DNA of 64,000 nt from positions 136,125,308 to 136,189,307 of the forward strand of contig OZ023273.1 in the NCBI GenBank assembly GCA_964007475.1. Direction: 5' to 3'. A model generated the notes under the pieces. That model had not been told where the DNA came from. It searched no databases and was given only the letters and a program-made list of their open reading frames with translations. Shown here one piece after another: positions 39,401-53,530 of this stretch; position 1 is the first letter of the stretch, and each line of letters begins with the position of its first letter. This DNA is from Hybos culiciformis. Lineage: Eukaryota; Arthropoda; Insecta; Diptera; Hybotidae. The translations under genes and the position numbers were made by a program.

Positions 39401-41380
39401 AATTTTTGAAACTTCGAAAAAGAGCCAAGTTACTTATAAGTACCTAGTTTAAGCTTATCCTGAAATTGCACAAATTTAAAATGTTCGAGATAACATAATA
39501 TTGTTTAATTCAGATAATAAGGACAGGAATATGAGATTGATATTATATACAATATTCTATAATAATAGTAATAATAGTATATACAATATTCTATAATAGT
39601 TATTCTTTATTGCAATCCTTTTCTTTATGTTTTTAGTTCAAAACCAAATTTCAAAATTCTTAATATTCGCAGATAATTTAAACATAATGCGGTATCAAAT
39701 AACATAATATGGATATTATTTTATATAGTACATCATCAATAAAGACTTTCTCTGTTCCATTCTGGAAAACTTTCATTACGTTAAAAATTTACAAAATAAA
39801 TTTGTCAGGGATTATCTATATGTTATCTGAGGTAAAAACCATTATTTTCAATATTTTTACAGAAACTGTAATTTAGTGTTATATTAAAATCTGTAGATCT
39901 ATATTTTATAGTATGTTTCGTATAATGCAATCAAATTTTTTAAAGTTAGATTAGCATATTACTTTAGATTTGATTATTTGAACCAAATGGGATTTAACAT
40001 TAGTGGAGATTATACTATCCGATACCCTATAGTTCAAGACAATTTAGGCGATTTGAAAAGAAACATAACACACTAAAGACTTCAAAATAGAGATTTAATT
40101 CATTAATAGCAGAAAAGAATCATCGATGGCAATTATCAACCCATCAATGAATGTTAATATTGCCCACCATGTTTTTGCTATCAAAAAAATCTAAAAACCG
40201 AGTTTTTTACCAATCAGATAGTTATTGTTTGTATCTTGAAACTATGAAATGTTTCTTTTAAAAATCAAAGTATCATACTTTGTTTTAATTGAATATTTGT
40301 TCAATAAAATAAAAAAATTATATACTTTTTTCAATTTTTTTTAATAAATGAATGGGTTCAGACTTTATTAACATTTTGAAACTAAATTCTTGTCTCAAAG
40401 GTTTCGAAAGTGCACAATTTTGTTAATAACAATTTTTTAAACAAATAATTACATCGATAATAATAATAATAATAAAAACAATATTAATAAAATTAATATA
40501 ACTAAAAACATTTCCATTTTATGTTGAAACAATTATTTTTAATTTATCTTGTCTTTTTCCATTTTTCATTTTTTCATTTTTGTTCTTAAATTTATTTTTG
40601 AAAAGAACTAAGATAGATTATTATATTTATAAAATATTAAATTATATTCAAAAATTCAATGTCCCTATTTTATGGTGATCCTTTATAAAACAAAAACATA
40701 ATTCATCTTATTTTCATTTTTTTTTTTTCCTGTAGACATAAGGAAACTAGAGAAATGTTTAGTTCTCATCTCATGAATATTATTTATTTTTAATATTTAT
40801 GTAATTTTTGATAAACTGAAGTTAAAGGAAAAGTACTAAAAAAAAAGTTTTAAGGAAACCTAAAAAAAAAAAATGTTTTTCTAACGATAAATTAAAAAGG
40901 ACAATTTCATATTCATAATGCATAATTTAATGGAAAACTGAATATATAATTTTTTTTATATAAAATTAAAATATAAGTTTATGATAAAAATAAAAATTTC
41001 ACATGCAATTTTTTATTTTATTTTTTATATAAATCTATGTATATACAGTGTACAGTATGCATTGATGCATTTTAAATTTTAACGTAATATTAAAATTTAT
41101 TTTAAGTTGGTATCAACAAACACCTCGCACTGATTACATTTGAATTCTTTAAATCATGAATACTTTATCAACTTTGCTGATTATAGAATACTAACAATTT
41201 TGATTTTTAATATAATATTCGTCCTTTTTTGATTTTAATATAATATATTTACAACTTCACCCTTTACACATAGATAAAATCATACCCAAAAAAATATAAT
41301 ACTAATAAAAGCTAGCTTTATAATTATCACAGCTAATTTCTATATTAACTCATACCCACACTGATGATTTTAAATTAACA
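36401..41380. other. AT-rich non-coding stretch
   Basis: No supportable gene. Contains a partial duplication with 34-base period at 39544-39599 (unit TATATACAATATTCTATAAT) and an AAT tract near 40457-40475. The region 39990-40190 is slightly less AT-rich and may hold an old repeat, but I see no structure in it. Confidence 0.5.
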
Positions 41381-41388
41381 GTCAGGAT

Positions 41389-41770
41389 CAGCGTTACCAA
41401 CTTAGGGGTTTTCCCCCTAGATTTAGGGGTTTTTTTTGTTGACAGAGGGATTTTTAGGGGGTAATTTGTTTCAGGGGTTTTTTTAGGGGTATGATGTATG
41501 ATCTGAAAAGCGAAGATTTAGACGACATTTGTAATATTTTTGATTGCATTTCATAAGATACCTTATTTGCTAATTTTATTATAAATAAATGATTTTATTA
41601 TTTATATAATTTACGATGTGCGTTATATATTTTTCTTCAAACATCTATTTGAAATCCTCATAGGTATATAAGTATAGCTGTTATAATATCTATAAAAAAA
41701 AATTTAGGGGTTTTTTAGGGGGAAATTTTATTTTTTTAGGGGGAAACATTTGAAAAGGTTGGTAACCCTG
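41389..41770. mobile_element. non-autonomous hAT-type element
   Basis: A 382-bp element with terminal inverted repeats: CAGCGTTACCAAC on the left, and GTTGGTAACCCTG on the right (one mismatch). It is flanked by a perfect 8-bp direct repeat, GTCAGGAT, at 41381-41388 and 41771-41778. An 8-bp target duplication and CAG-starting ends are hallmarks of the hAT superfamily. Just inside both ends are runs of AGGGGTTTT / TTAGGGGG repeats. No transposase frame is present, so it is a MITE-like derivative. The intact target duplication and near-perfect ends indicate a well-preserved insertion. Confidence 0.9.
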
Positions 41771-41778
41771 GTCAGGAT

Positions 41779-44700
41779 GCCTTTGCTTCTAGACAGTGAA
41801 ATATTCACATTACAAAAAAGGCTTATTTAAATAATGTCATCAATGTCACCAAAAAAATTCTTAAAGAACTCAATAAACAATTCGTTCAGTTAAATTTTGT
41901 TTTATTAATTTATATTTTTATATATACTATACATTATGTACAAAAAACTACAATGTATCTCATATTTTCTTTTTTTTTGGAACAATATATGAGATAATAT
42001 TATTTCGATTCTTTTTTATTGTACATATAGTTGACATATAAAAACATAAAAAAAACAAAATATTAGTTGTCCCAGTATTAATCTACTATAAACGAAGAAA
42101 AATTGGATGTCTGTGAAAATGAACAAAATAATTCGTCTTGAAGAAGTTTAAATATTAGTCCAAAAATAATGAAAACTATACCAAACAAAATTCTCATTAG
42201 TCTTCATCCATGTCCACGAATATATGTACATTTTTATTGTCCTTTTCTACATTTATGTATATATACATAGTATTATATACATAGTAGAGTCAAACTACGA
42301 ATTTTTGTGTGTGTATATGTACAAAAACATATTGTTGATTTATATCAAAAAATATTTAGTTCATGTCTCTGTTTATTTTTGGGAAACAATTTTAATTTAT
42401 ACATTTTATTAAGAAGCAATTTTCGTTATGCTATGCAGGAACATAACATTGTTTTTTTTTTTTTCATATTAAAAGTTTTTTTTACAAAAAAAAAAACCTT
42501 AAAATATTGTGCAGAAAATTATTATATATAGGAATATATAATATATTATAGTTAGATTGATGTTGAGATTAAAAATTTTTTGGTCAACTAAATTAGGTGG
42601 TCTGGTTGTGTGTTAATCAAATTTAAATATTTAATATTTTTATTGAATTGAAGATTTAAAATAGAATAGGTAAGATTTTAAATTAGTTCACTGTTTTGTA
42701 ATACAATTTTTCGATAAGATTTTTAAACAAACTATTTGTGTACAATTGAAATATATATATAATAATCTGTATAATTCTATATTTATAATTGCCTAATCGA
42801 AGCAAAATCTTTTCAAATTTAAACTTAGACTAATATGAAATTATTTTACATAATTTCCTCTTATATATATAAAGCAATATTAAACCCAAATAAAATGATA
42901 GAAAAAATAAAATAAAATCAAATTAACAAATTTATTAATTTCTCTCCAATGATTTTTGAAAGGCGTTAAATTGCTTTATTTAATCCAATAACTTAGAAAC
43001 TAATTAAAAGATTTAGTTTTATTTGAATGAAACTAAAAAATATTTTTTTTTTCTCTCTCATATCTTTAAATGGAAATCTTTTTATTTTTATATAGTGGAA
43101 ATAATCTTAAGATTAACTCAATTTTCTATGAAGAAAATAAAGAAATTTTGGTGAAAAGTTTTTTAATTTTTTTTTTCTATACTTAGAAACCAAATGAAAT
43201 GGTCTAGTAAACTTAACTTTATGAGTAAAGAATTTATTCTTTTGAAAAAAAAAAAATGTGTGTAAATCCTTTGTAAATCTTAACTTTCTTGAAATGAAAA
43301 AAAAAAAAAATTAGGAAAAACTAAGAATCAATTGGTTATAACATCATACTTGACCTAGAATTAATATAAATATTCGTATAAAGTTCCTTCTTGTAATTAT
43401 TACATTACTATTTAAATTTCGCTTTCCAATAAAATGAAAATCTTAACTTTTTAGTAACTGAAAAAGTTCGAGTTTTAAAATTTAAAATAAAACAATTAAA
43501 GCCTTGGTCTAACCAACTTCTGAAACCTAATAATGGTTTAATGACTTACCACCTTAAAATTCTCATAACCAAACATTGAAATCGAATTATGATACCGATA
43601 CAAATTCATAGCTCAATAATTTATTTGAAAGTACAAATTTGAAATTTTAAATAAATGCTAAAAAAAAAAAAATTTCAATAATTTACTTTGCAGCAAAATT
43701 AAACTTATTTGTCATTCATAATGGTAAATACATAATGACCCTTTATTTGGCCATCATATTTAAGTCTTTAGTGAATTGAAGTGAAAATCTTGTAGTCGTT
43801 TAATCTTATTTGTATGTGATGTTATATATATGTATATAATATAGTTCTCTGTGTAATGTACAAAATGTATAATATACCTAAGATTTTTCTTCTTTTTTTT
43901 TTTTTTTTAACTTTACGGATTTTACTTTTCATTCATTTTCTTTAAGAAGAAGAAGAAAAAAAAAAGATCTTCTTTTTTTTCGTATTATAGATAAAAAAAA
44001 ATTATTTTTGTGAAAGTGCCAGCTAATCTCGTAATTATTTCAAAAGCAAAGAAAAATCATTATTAGACTATTAGCAGCATAGTATTTTATTAATTGAATT
44101 TTCCAAGAACTTTTCATAAGATCTATGTAAGGTTTTTTTTTTTTTTTCTTTTTTTGATAAGAAAAATATTTCTGAAAGGGACATTTAAAAAAGTTTGTGA
44201 TTTATTTTTATGCTTTACTTTTAATAGCAGCTGCTTATTGGTGTATATTTTAAATGGCATTTTTGTTAAAATTTTGGTTCATTAACATTTTCTTTTATTA
44301 ACTATATAAATATGTTCATAATCACATCAATGATGGGATGGGAATGTAAATGTTTACTAAGTTTATTATACAGTCAAAAAAGTTCAATATTCAATTATTA
44401 ATTTCATATTAAAGATTCCCTGATGATGATCCGCTAACGAAGCTAACTCAATAGTGGTGCGCTAGATTTGAAAACTGAAATATTTTATAATGGTCCGAAT
44501 CGATGAAAATTTTATGTATAATAAAAGAAGTAGGTTTTGTTTTTTTTGTTTCTATAATCAATTATGTATAAAAATTTAATATTATGTAATTAAAAATTAA
44601 AAAACAAATCATAAAACAAGATTAATAGAAAATCACTATACCATTTACTTTTCTATATAGTGATCTTAGCTATTTCACTTGGAAAAACAAAAAAAAAATG

Positions 44701-47700
44701 TTAAAATTCTATTATTAATTCTCCGTATAACTAATTTATTCAATTGCTATCCAATAATTGAATTATCTCATAAATGTATGATTTAACTTCCTATTGAACT
44801 ACATTTTTTTTTTAAGTATACCATAATAATTTAATTTTTATTTTAGTAATTTATATTAATGAAATTAATTAAGATTTAATTGTTCAATAATGATTCATGA
44901 ATTTTTGTATTAGGGAAGTAAGGATCTATTTAATGCTGGAAAGTATATTCGTTGAATGAAAATTTACCCAAATTTGCTAAATTTTAAATATTATTATGGT
45001 TGGATTTTTTTATCGATATTGAAAACGATAGAAAGTTTTTAAATTAAAAATAAAATTGCTGTTAAACTGTGTGGTAAGTATTCGAACGATTTGCACTATA
45101 TAGTTTTAATTGCCATATGTGATTATAGTTTTCATAAAATTTCTATCTTCTCAAGCGTTTGAGCGTTTGCTTTTAATTTTCTCAACATCTCAAAACAAAA
45201 ATTATGTCAAGACTATTCGAAGATGTTTATAATATGACTTCTTATGTGTAAATATAGGTTTGTTTTATTTATTTTAATAAACAATTATTAAATTCTGCTC
45301 GATTTTATTATGAATTAAAATAATCTTTCATTATTAATAAAATAAAAAATATAACATGTTTTTGCCCCACTTATTTTTTATTTTATTTTTTTCTTATTTA
45401 ATTCTGTCGCTTAAGAAAAAGCAAAAAAAAACTAGTTAAATAGAAAACTTTGTAACCTCCTTTTCCATGTAACTATGTTTTTTTTCAAGAAGTTGAAAAA
45501 AAAAGAAATGAAAGAGCCTTTGATAAAACATAAGAAAATGTCTAACCAGATGCCAAAATTAAATTTATTTCTCTTTAAATGCAACAACTTCTGTTATTAT
45601 TGATTTAATATTTCAAATTTTTTTTATTTAATATTTTTTATTTAATATTTCCACATTTCATCATCATAAAGTTAAAAAATGGAAAAAGAAATCAAAAGTA
45701 GTGGATTAAATAACAATTTTACATGAAATCAAAATTTAAGAAAAAAGAGAAAAAGCAACATTTGGAACTTTTATAAGCCTTAGTTAGAGCTCTAATTTGA
45801 TTTCATCAAAGATCCAAAAATAAAAATGTTAACCAAATAATATTTGAGAAAAATAAATTTTATTTTCAATATTTTTAAATTTTGAATCTATTATAAAATT
45901 TCAAAATTATTTAAAGTTTACATTATTTTCACTTTGAAGAACAAGAATACTAGAATTGCATATGAAAAATGTAAACTACACCCACAGACAATTTATTACA
46001 CCTGCATTTATCAATTCTTTGAATTCTAAAATAAATTCTTTAAACGAGAAGAAAAAATGCGGAATTTTTTTTCTTCTTTCTAACAGAAATTGATACTTAA
46101 AATATGGTTTTAAAAAAGAACTTGGTGTTATTTACATATTAAGTCTCCATGGATAAATAAAGTCCTTCAATTTTAAATTTTCCGAGTTACAAAAATGCAA
46201 GAAAGATTATCTCTTGAGACAATTTATCATTCATATTTTTATTTACTTTTTATTTTATTTTTACTTTTTATAAAAAATAAAAAAAAAATTACAATAAGGT
46301 ACAACTCAAAACAATAAATAAAATAATATACCGTAAAACATAAAAAATATTGAAAAATAATTTCCTGTCCAAAAATAATTTGAGTAAACATAAATTTTAT
46401 ATTTTATGTTACAGTAGTAGTTATATAGAATAAGCGGCATTATTTCAGTTTTAAAATTTTAATATATACTTATTTTTCTATTTTACATACTATTGACAAT
46501 CATATAATCAACGCTATCTAAATAAATGATTTATTTGTAGAAAAAATAAGTAACGAAAACTTTATAAGAAAAACTAAAGCATAAAAATATAATTTAATTT
46601 AGTGCCATTAATTCTGTTTAATTTATCATTATTTTGCATAAACTAAGGCAAAAACATGAATTTCAACACTCTTCATTTTCTCTTAAAATACTCAAAGTCC
46701 GTGATATTTAGTTAGATTTACTGCTTTCCCCTAAATTTAATTTTTATTATCTGATTCTCGTAAATTATTAATCAAATCTCAATACCCGGAATAACATTGA
46801 CTAAAACAAAACCATATTTATCTGTCATCTTACTGTTGCTACACAGGATTATTGTCATGTTAAAAATTGTGCAAAAGACTAAAAATTAATCAAAATTAAC
46901 TTGTAAGGAATTGTATTTCTAGGTTTCAAATATGAATAAAAGAATCTGAAATAAACTTAGAGAAGGACAATTTATTTTTGAGTATATAGTTGACATTTTA
47001 GGTTTATGATATTTTTTTTTACATATTTTTATGTCCTTATTTATTATTTCAAGTGTAAAATTCTGCATTTGTTAATAGTAAATATTATTTAAAAACATAA
47101 AAAAAAAATCCAAAAAGAATATTTTTATTTTCTCAAGTAAACTTATATTTTTCTATATTTTTGGTAAATTTCTTCGAAACTTTTCTTTTGTATAAGAAAG
47201 GTACTTAGCATATTTTTAACTATAAATATTACAAAAAAAAAAACTCTTATCTCTTAATTCCTTGGAGAGTTACGGTTGAGAATTTAATTTGTTATTTGAA
47301 TAATCTTTTGGTTTTGTTTTTTTTTTTAATGGGTTATTATATTTTTCAAGTATTCAATAGTTCAGTATTATTTAAATACGCGCAAGTTAAATTAGATATC
47401 ATTAAAATTATTTCCTTAAACTTCAAATTCAATCTAAAAATCTAAAAATTCAAGCTTACCTACTAAAATAATAACGTTCTCAGTTAAAAATGACATATTT
47501 TGAGTTGTCCTTAAAGAACACTGTGAATCGATGATTGAGCAGACTTCAGATAAAAATAATATGGATTTATACATATAAGTTAATGTGTTATCTTTCTATT
47601 AGCCTCCCAAATTGTTAATATTCTATTATGAGCTTTAAATTGTCAAACATTATAAGCATTATGTTTTTAACAAATTTAACAAATTTCAACAATGCACAAA

Positions 47701-50700
47701 ATGTTAAAAAACAAACAAGAAGAAATTGTTTTTTCGCTAAATCATTTCAACAAAAAATTCATCCAATCAGTAAAATATATATTCTTCCTTCCGAATTCAT
47801 TATTAAAAAAATTCTAGGAGTATTAAATTTTATTCGTTTTGTTTATTCATTTTGTTCGCTGTCCGAGAACTAAGATTTTTGTATTGAGATATTAAATAAA
47901 TCCATTTCACTTGATTAAATTTTGAAAAAAAGATCCTCTTAATTTAAAAATGAAGAAATATAATTATCAATATTTCATGCATGAATCTAATTTGGAAAAA
48001 AGATAAATTTAATAAATATTCAAAGAAAATAAAAGATTAAAGAGAAAAAATTACATCAACAGTAGTTTAGCGTATTAGAGTACCTAATTTTTTGTATACA
48101 TTAAATAAATTATAAATATATCATATATTTTTTCATAACAGATATTTAGCATCCTCGGATACTATAGTTATAAGAACACAAAAAAAAATAAACTGTGGTT
48201 CAATAAACTTGTGTTACTTTTATAGTTAAGATTGGTACATCTAATTAATAAACAAACCAGATTAAATTAAATTTTTTTTTATTATTTCTGGAATTTAACC
48301 CCTTCATTTATGATTTACATTAATTTTTATTTTTGTAAAGACAAGTTCATGTACATATACCATAAGCATAGCTAAAAAGAACCTAAAGAAAAAAAATGTA
48401 TCCAATTATTAAATTCTTAACACTTCTAAAATATATTTAACTAACTTACTTTGTATAATTTAAATGTATTTTTATTTTCATACGATAAAAATGTTTCTTT
48501 CGCACACTATCAAGCTTTTTATTTCAATTTTGGTAATTAATTTTAATGCACTGACTGTTCAGTATAATGTAACATTATTCCTTCGTAATTACGTTAATGT
48601 CAAAGTGTATTTCCTTTAAGTTCATTTTATAATCATATACTTAAGAGTTTTGATTATAAAAATGTACAAACATGTATACACGTATTATTCACCTTTAACT
48701 CTATAAAATGAAATTTATAAATTTAATCCTAATTTTGCATGTATCGTTAATAATGATGCTTGTTTCAAGTACACGCTATAATATATTTTTATTCCTCTCA
48801 ACTTATAAAAAGAAAAAAAAAAAATTATTTCTCTAAGCAGATTTTATTAGAGTATTTATAATAATAATAATAATAATAACAATTTCTTTACTAGAAAATT
48901 ACCGGGTGAAATAAATGTGCGGAAACATTAAAAATAGGTACCAACATATAGTTTAATTGGAAAATGTTGTGAAAAGTTATAATTACTATTTTCAACATGC
49001 TAAAATTCATGTATTTTTAATTTAATTTTTTTCTCCAATTAACGGAAGAAAATATGAAATAAAAGCATAATTTATTTATTAGGTCTTCGAAATTGCGCAA
49101 AAAAAATTATGAAAATTATTATAGGTATTTATAACAATGTTCAACCTAATCATTAACAATTTTAAATTTAATTGATCCAGAAGACGACGGAGTATAGTAC
49201 ATTTTGTCGATGTTAATTTATATTTATAACAATAAAAAGTTTGCACATCAAACTGCAAGAGCAATTTAAAATCTTCCTCTATTGAACTCAACTGAAAAAT
49301 TACAGAACCAATCACTTTTTATCATGTGTGTCGCCTCTGACCTGTATAAATTCAAATTATATAAGTTCTTTTTGAGCTATAGTAACTCCTGCTGAAAAAT
49401 TTTGTATCCAACTTCAATATCATTTAAGCATTTTTTTTAATAATGAACTTCAATGTTGTCATCGAACGACGATATAGATAAGTTCTTTCTTTTTCAGCCA
49501 TATAGGTTAAAATTAAATCTAACCCCGGTATCATACTTCCATAATCATTACATAAAAACATAAAATATTATTTTTAAACTATATACGAGTATAATAAAAC
49601 CAAGAAAAAGTTTTTAGTTTTATTTGCATTAATTTTATTATTATTATTATTTTATAATGCAAATTCACATAATATACGAATTTTACTATAACTTGATAAA
49701 GTTCAAGTTTTCTTCCATTAAAAAGGGGGGGAAAGTTTTATTTTTTGTGAATAAAAAAAAATTAATAAGGATTTTCCTTATTTTAATAATATCCTCTTTA
49801 TCGCATACGAACAGTAATAATAATAATAATAATAATAACAATTTTAAATATATATACAGTATTTATACGTACAAATACAATACATATATTTATAATAAAA
49901 TTTATGCATAAATGTTCGAAAAACTTGTTATCAAAATTCAATATATGCTGCAACGAAAATAAAATCATTATGCCCTGTAGTAATTTAACAAAAAGATAAT
50001 CTCTAAGTAATATTGCAAAATAGAATATTCAATAGCGAAATTGTTTAAATCTTCTTCCCGATAAGTTTTTGACTTTTTATATCCTTATACATTAAGTGAT
50101 ATTATTTTTCTATTTTTTGTACAAGTTTCCTTTTGTTATATGTACATACATTGTACATACCATGGTCCTCAAGGTTTTCTCTACATCTGGATAAATCTAT
50201 TATTATAGTTCTCTTTTTATTTGAATATCAGGTTCATACATATAACTAGACAACTGCTAATAAACTTATGAACATGAAAAAAATTGATATTATACAAAAA
50301 TATATTGACAGTCATCGAAATAATGTGTGTAATAAAAAGTTATGTACAAGTGTACTTTATCATAAATATAATTATGCTACAATATATTATGATAATTCAA
50401 TATATAAGATTTTAGAATTTACATAAATACATTTACATAATAATATTTATTTAGCATGCATAAGAAGAATTATGAGTTCTCGTAACATAGTTGAATTCTT
50501 TTCTTTCTTTATTTTTTTAATAATTCAACAAAACAAATTATGTAATCGACTTTTATATTTCATTAAATTTTAGCTTTATTGTCCATTTTATATAATATTT
50601 ATTTTTTTTTCTGCAAAAATTGTTAAGTTATCAAAACAAAAAATAAAAAAAAAAGTATTTTTTTTTTTTAATATTTGTATATCTTTTCATGAAAAATTGA

Positions 50701-53355
50701 AACAAAAATATATCTACTATTTGCTCTAATAAATACTATAAAAAGATATCAAAACTAATTGAACAAAATTTTCCCAAAAACTAAAAACAGAAAGAACAGA
50801 ACAAAAACAGTTAAAATAAATTAAAAAACTGAATCATTGGGGTCGTCAATGTATTATGTTATCATAGATATTGATAAGATGTAAATATTATTATTTCATA
50901 AAGCCATAAGTTTGAAACAGATCAAGAAATCCTTAATTATATTTTTAATCTTAACTCATGTCAGGTTAAAGTAATATTAACTTTTTAATTCCATAATTTA
51001 GAAATAAAAAATTTTATAAATTTTATAAAATTTTAAAGATTACCTAATTAAATATTGAAAAAAATATTTTCAAAAATATGCCTAATTTATATTATTATAA
51101 TGTAAGAAATTTTATTTTTTGAAAAGAGGCTAAAAATAAAAAATCGTTAAATTGTCTGAAAATTCCATCATTTTGTTCACAAATTTATATAAAATAACAT
51201 ATGATTTAATCTAACAATGATCCAAAATATAACTACTTCTTCTTTGTTAGTTTTGAGTAGTATAGCAGTATCTATATTGGTAGTCGGAAATTCCAATTTG
51301 TGCATTTGCAATGTTTCACTTGATTGACCATTGGATTTTTATATCATTTATCCAAAATATACATAGGACGGACATATTATCTAGTTTCAATTTCTGATAA
51401 TGGGCAACCGTGCGTTAAAAAATCTCTGTATCTTTTTTTTTTCACTGACATTTTTTTTTCTATTATTCTTTACATAGAAATGGCAAAAAATATATATTTA
51501 TATATATTTATAAAAAAAAATTATATGAACAAATATTTAGGTTAGATATACAACATAGATAGTTTGAATTAGAAAAAAAAAAGATATCGTTATTGTTGCG
51601 ATATTATTTAACTTAATCAAATTTTAAGAGAAAAAAAAGTACCTTAATTGCTTCAATTTTTTTTTTTTATTTTTGCTATTTTTTTTATTCCAGTATGTAC
51701 ACTGTACAAAAATATGAAATTCAATTATTTTAAATTTGATTTTGAAAATAATTTTTTTTAAAAAAATTTACATTATTTCTGTTATTTTTTTTTTCTATTT
51801 TTAACGATTTGGAATTACAATTTTTTATGACATTGTTATTTTTTTTTCAGCGAAATTTCAACTTATTCACATCATCATATATTTTGTGGACAAATTTTGT
51901 AATTTACATAGTATGATATGAAAAAATTATAATTCAGATAAAAGATTCGAATTAAAATTAACTTTTAGTAATATTTTTGAAAAATCTTAAAAACTTTACC
52001 ATTCCAGCAATCAAGAAAATTAAAAGGTAACCTTTCATTCCAGTACTTTTGCGGAACCCTAGTCAGTCAACAAAATGTTTTATAAAATTAATAATTTTCA
52101 AAGGTGTAGTACCTATTCACTTACTTCTTATTTATCTTATTAAAATAATATGTACAACAAAATACATAAATATCCTTTTAATGAGATTTTCCGGTAAAAG
52201 ACTTTATCTAAAGTTTTAATAAAATTATTTTCTATAGAAGAATAAAATTTTTCCCCAAAAATAATTTGCATTAATTATATCGTGGATAAAACTTTAATAC
52301 CCAAATATAAAACAGAATAATTATGATTTTTTGTTTTGCCTGATAACTCTTAAAGAATATTCTATTAATAAATCAATTTTTAAGCTCACTCTAAGAATTA
52401 AAGGATTTGATATTGTGAACTTAAAGTTAAACTTTAAACGGAAAACAACTGATAAAATAATCAGTCGAAAGATATTGCAACCAGGTAATAAAAAAATTTA
52501 TTATTTTCTCTTTTCTATTCAGATGTTTACATAAAAATAATAACAAACAATAATGACATTTTAGTAATGTCATTCAGTATTTTATCCATAATTATCATTT
52601 ACAAAAAAAAAATTTTAATATTAAATAATCAAATTCCACCTTAATTCTCAATTCAAATGAAATCAAAATCTTAAAATAAAACTCATAATGGTATATTTCT
52701 GTTTAAAAAAATAATAAAAAAAAATTATCTACATCCCTAATGTGACACTTTAAGATGACGTGAAAGTCATATTTCTATATTTTCTTCTTAGTTTTCTTCC
52801 TTGAATTTTAATTTTCTCTAAAAATACAAATTCTATATTTTGCTTCATGTGAATTTAAGTTATGAGGGAAATTACTCATTTCATGTGTATTTGCTAGAAA
52901 ACAAGGAAAATCTTTTTCCATATATACGAAAAAAAAGAAGAAAATGTTTAGAATGAAATTTACATTAAAACATTGGATTACCAACAGAAATTATATATGT
53001 AACAAGCAGATAGCAATGAGCTTTTTCTAATGTTACATTTACATTAGAATTTATGCAAAAATTTTAAATATATATAATATGTAACTTTAGAATATATAGG
53101 TATGTGCCATAGAAATATGTATTGTACATAGTTTTTCTATGTATTTTTTAAAATTTTTTTTTTGCAAATGTAGGAGGAAATAGTATAAACTATTAGGGAT
53201 TTTTAAGTTTATGAATATTATTAAGGATTTTGGCAAATGGATTTGCAAAATAAATTTTTTTTTATATAATATTTCATTTTATGTTCTAAAATGCAATGAA
53301 ACTTGTATTAGCGAAATTTTAAAACACGAACATGACATGTAAAATATTATTACAA
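41779..53355. other. AT-rich non-coding stretch
   Basis: No supportable gene over about 11.5 kb. Contains AAT microsatellites near 48860 and 49816, small hairpins (for example ATCACTATA / TATAGTGAT near 44632-44664), and a GC-richer patch at 44410-44500. The open frames at 47628-47873, 49079-49315 (minus) and 51324-51545 are weak; the 49079-49315 one has mixed composition and might be a relic. Confidence 0.5.
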
Positions 53356-53530
53356 AAATTATTTTTAAGTTAAGCGCAATTTAAAGGTAGTTCTACAGAT
53401 CGGGTAAAATAGGTTTTTTCATAAAAAATTTTACTGGAGAAAAATACTCTGGTAAATTTGTATATGAAAAAACTTATTATACCCGATCTATATAGTACTA
53501 CCTTCAAATTGCGTTTTAAAATAAAAATTA
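53356..53530. mobile_element. fold-back MITE
   Basis: About 175 bp that fold almost end to end. The left arm has GCGCAATTTAAAGGTAG at 53373-53389 and GATCGGGTAAAATAGG further in. The right arm mirrors these with CTACCTTCAAATTGCG and TTATACCCGATC. Further in, GGTTTTTTCATA pairs with TATGAAAAAAC, and TTTACTGG with CTGGTAAA. Arms differ by scattered substitutions. No coding capacity. No target duplication could be fixed. Confidence 0.7.

Noticed and set aside
47628..47873. 81-codon plus-strand frame
   Set aside because: Rich in Asn, Ile, Phe and Lys as expected from AT-rich DNA; no upstream or downstream gene signals.
49079..49315. 78-codon minus-strand frame of mixed composition
   Set aside because: No start context, splice signals are ambiguous, and no family recognised; not better than chance in this DNA.
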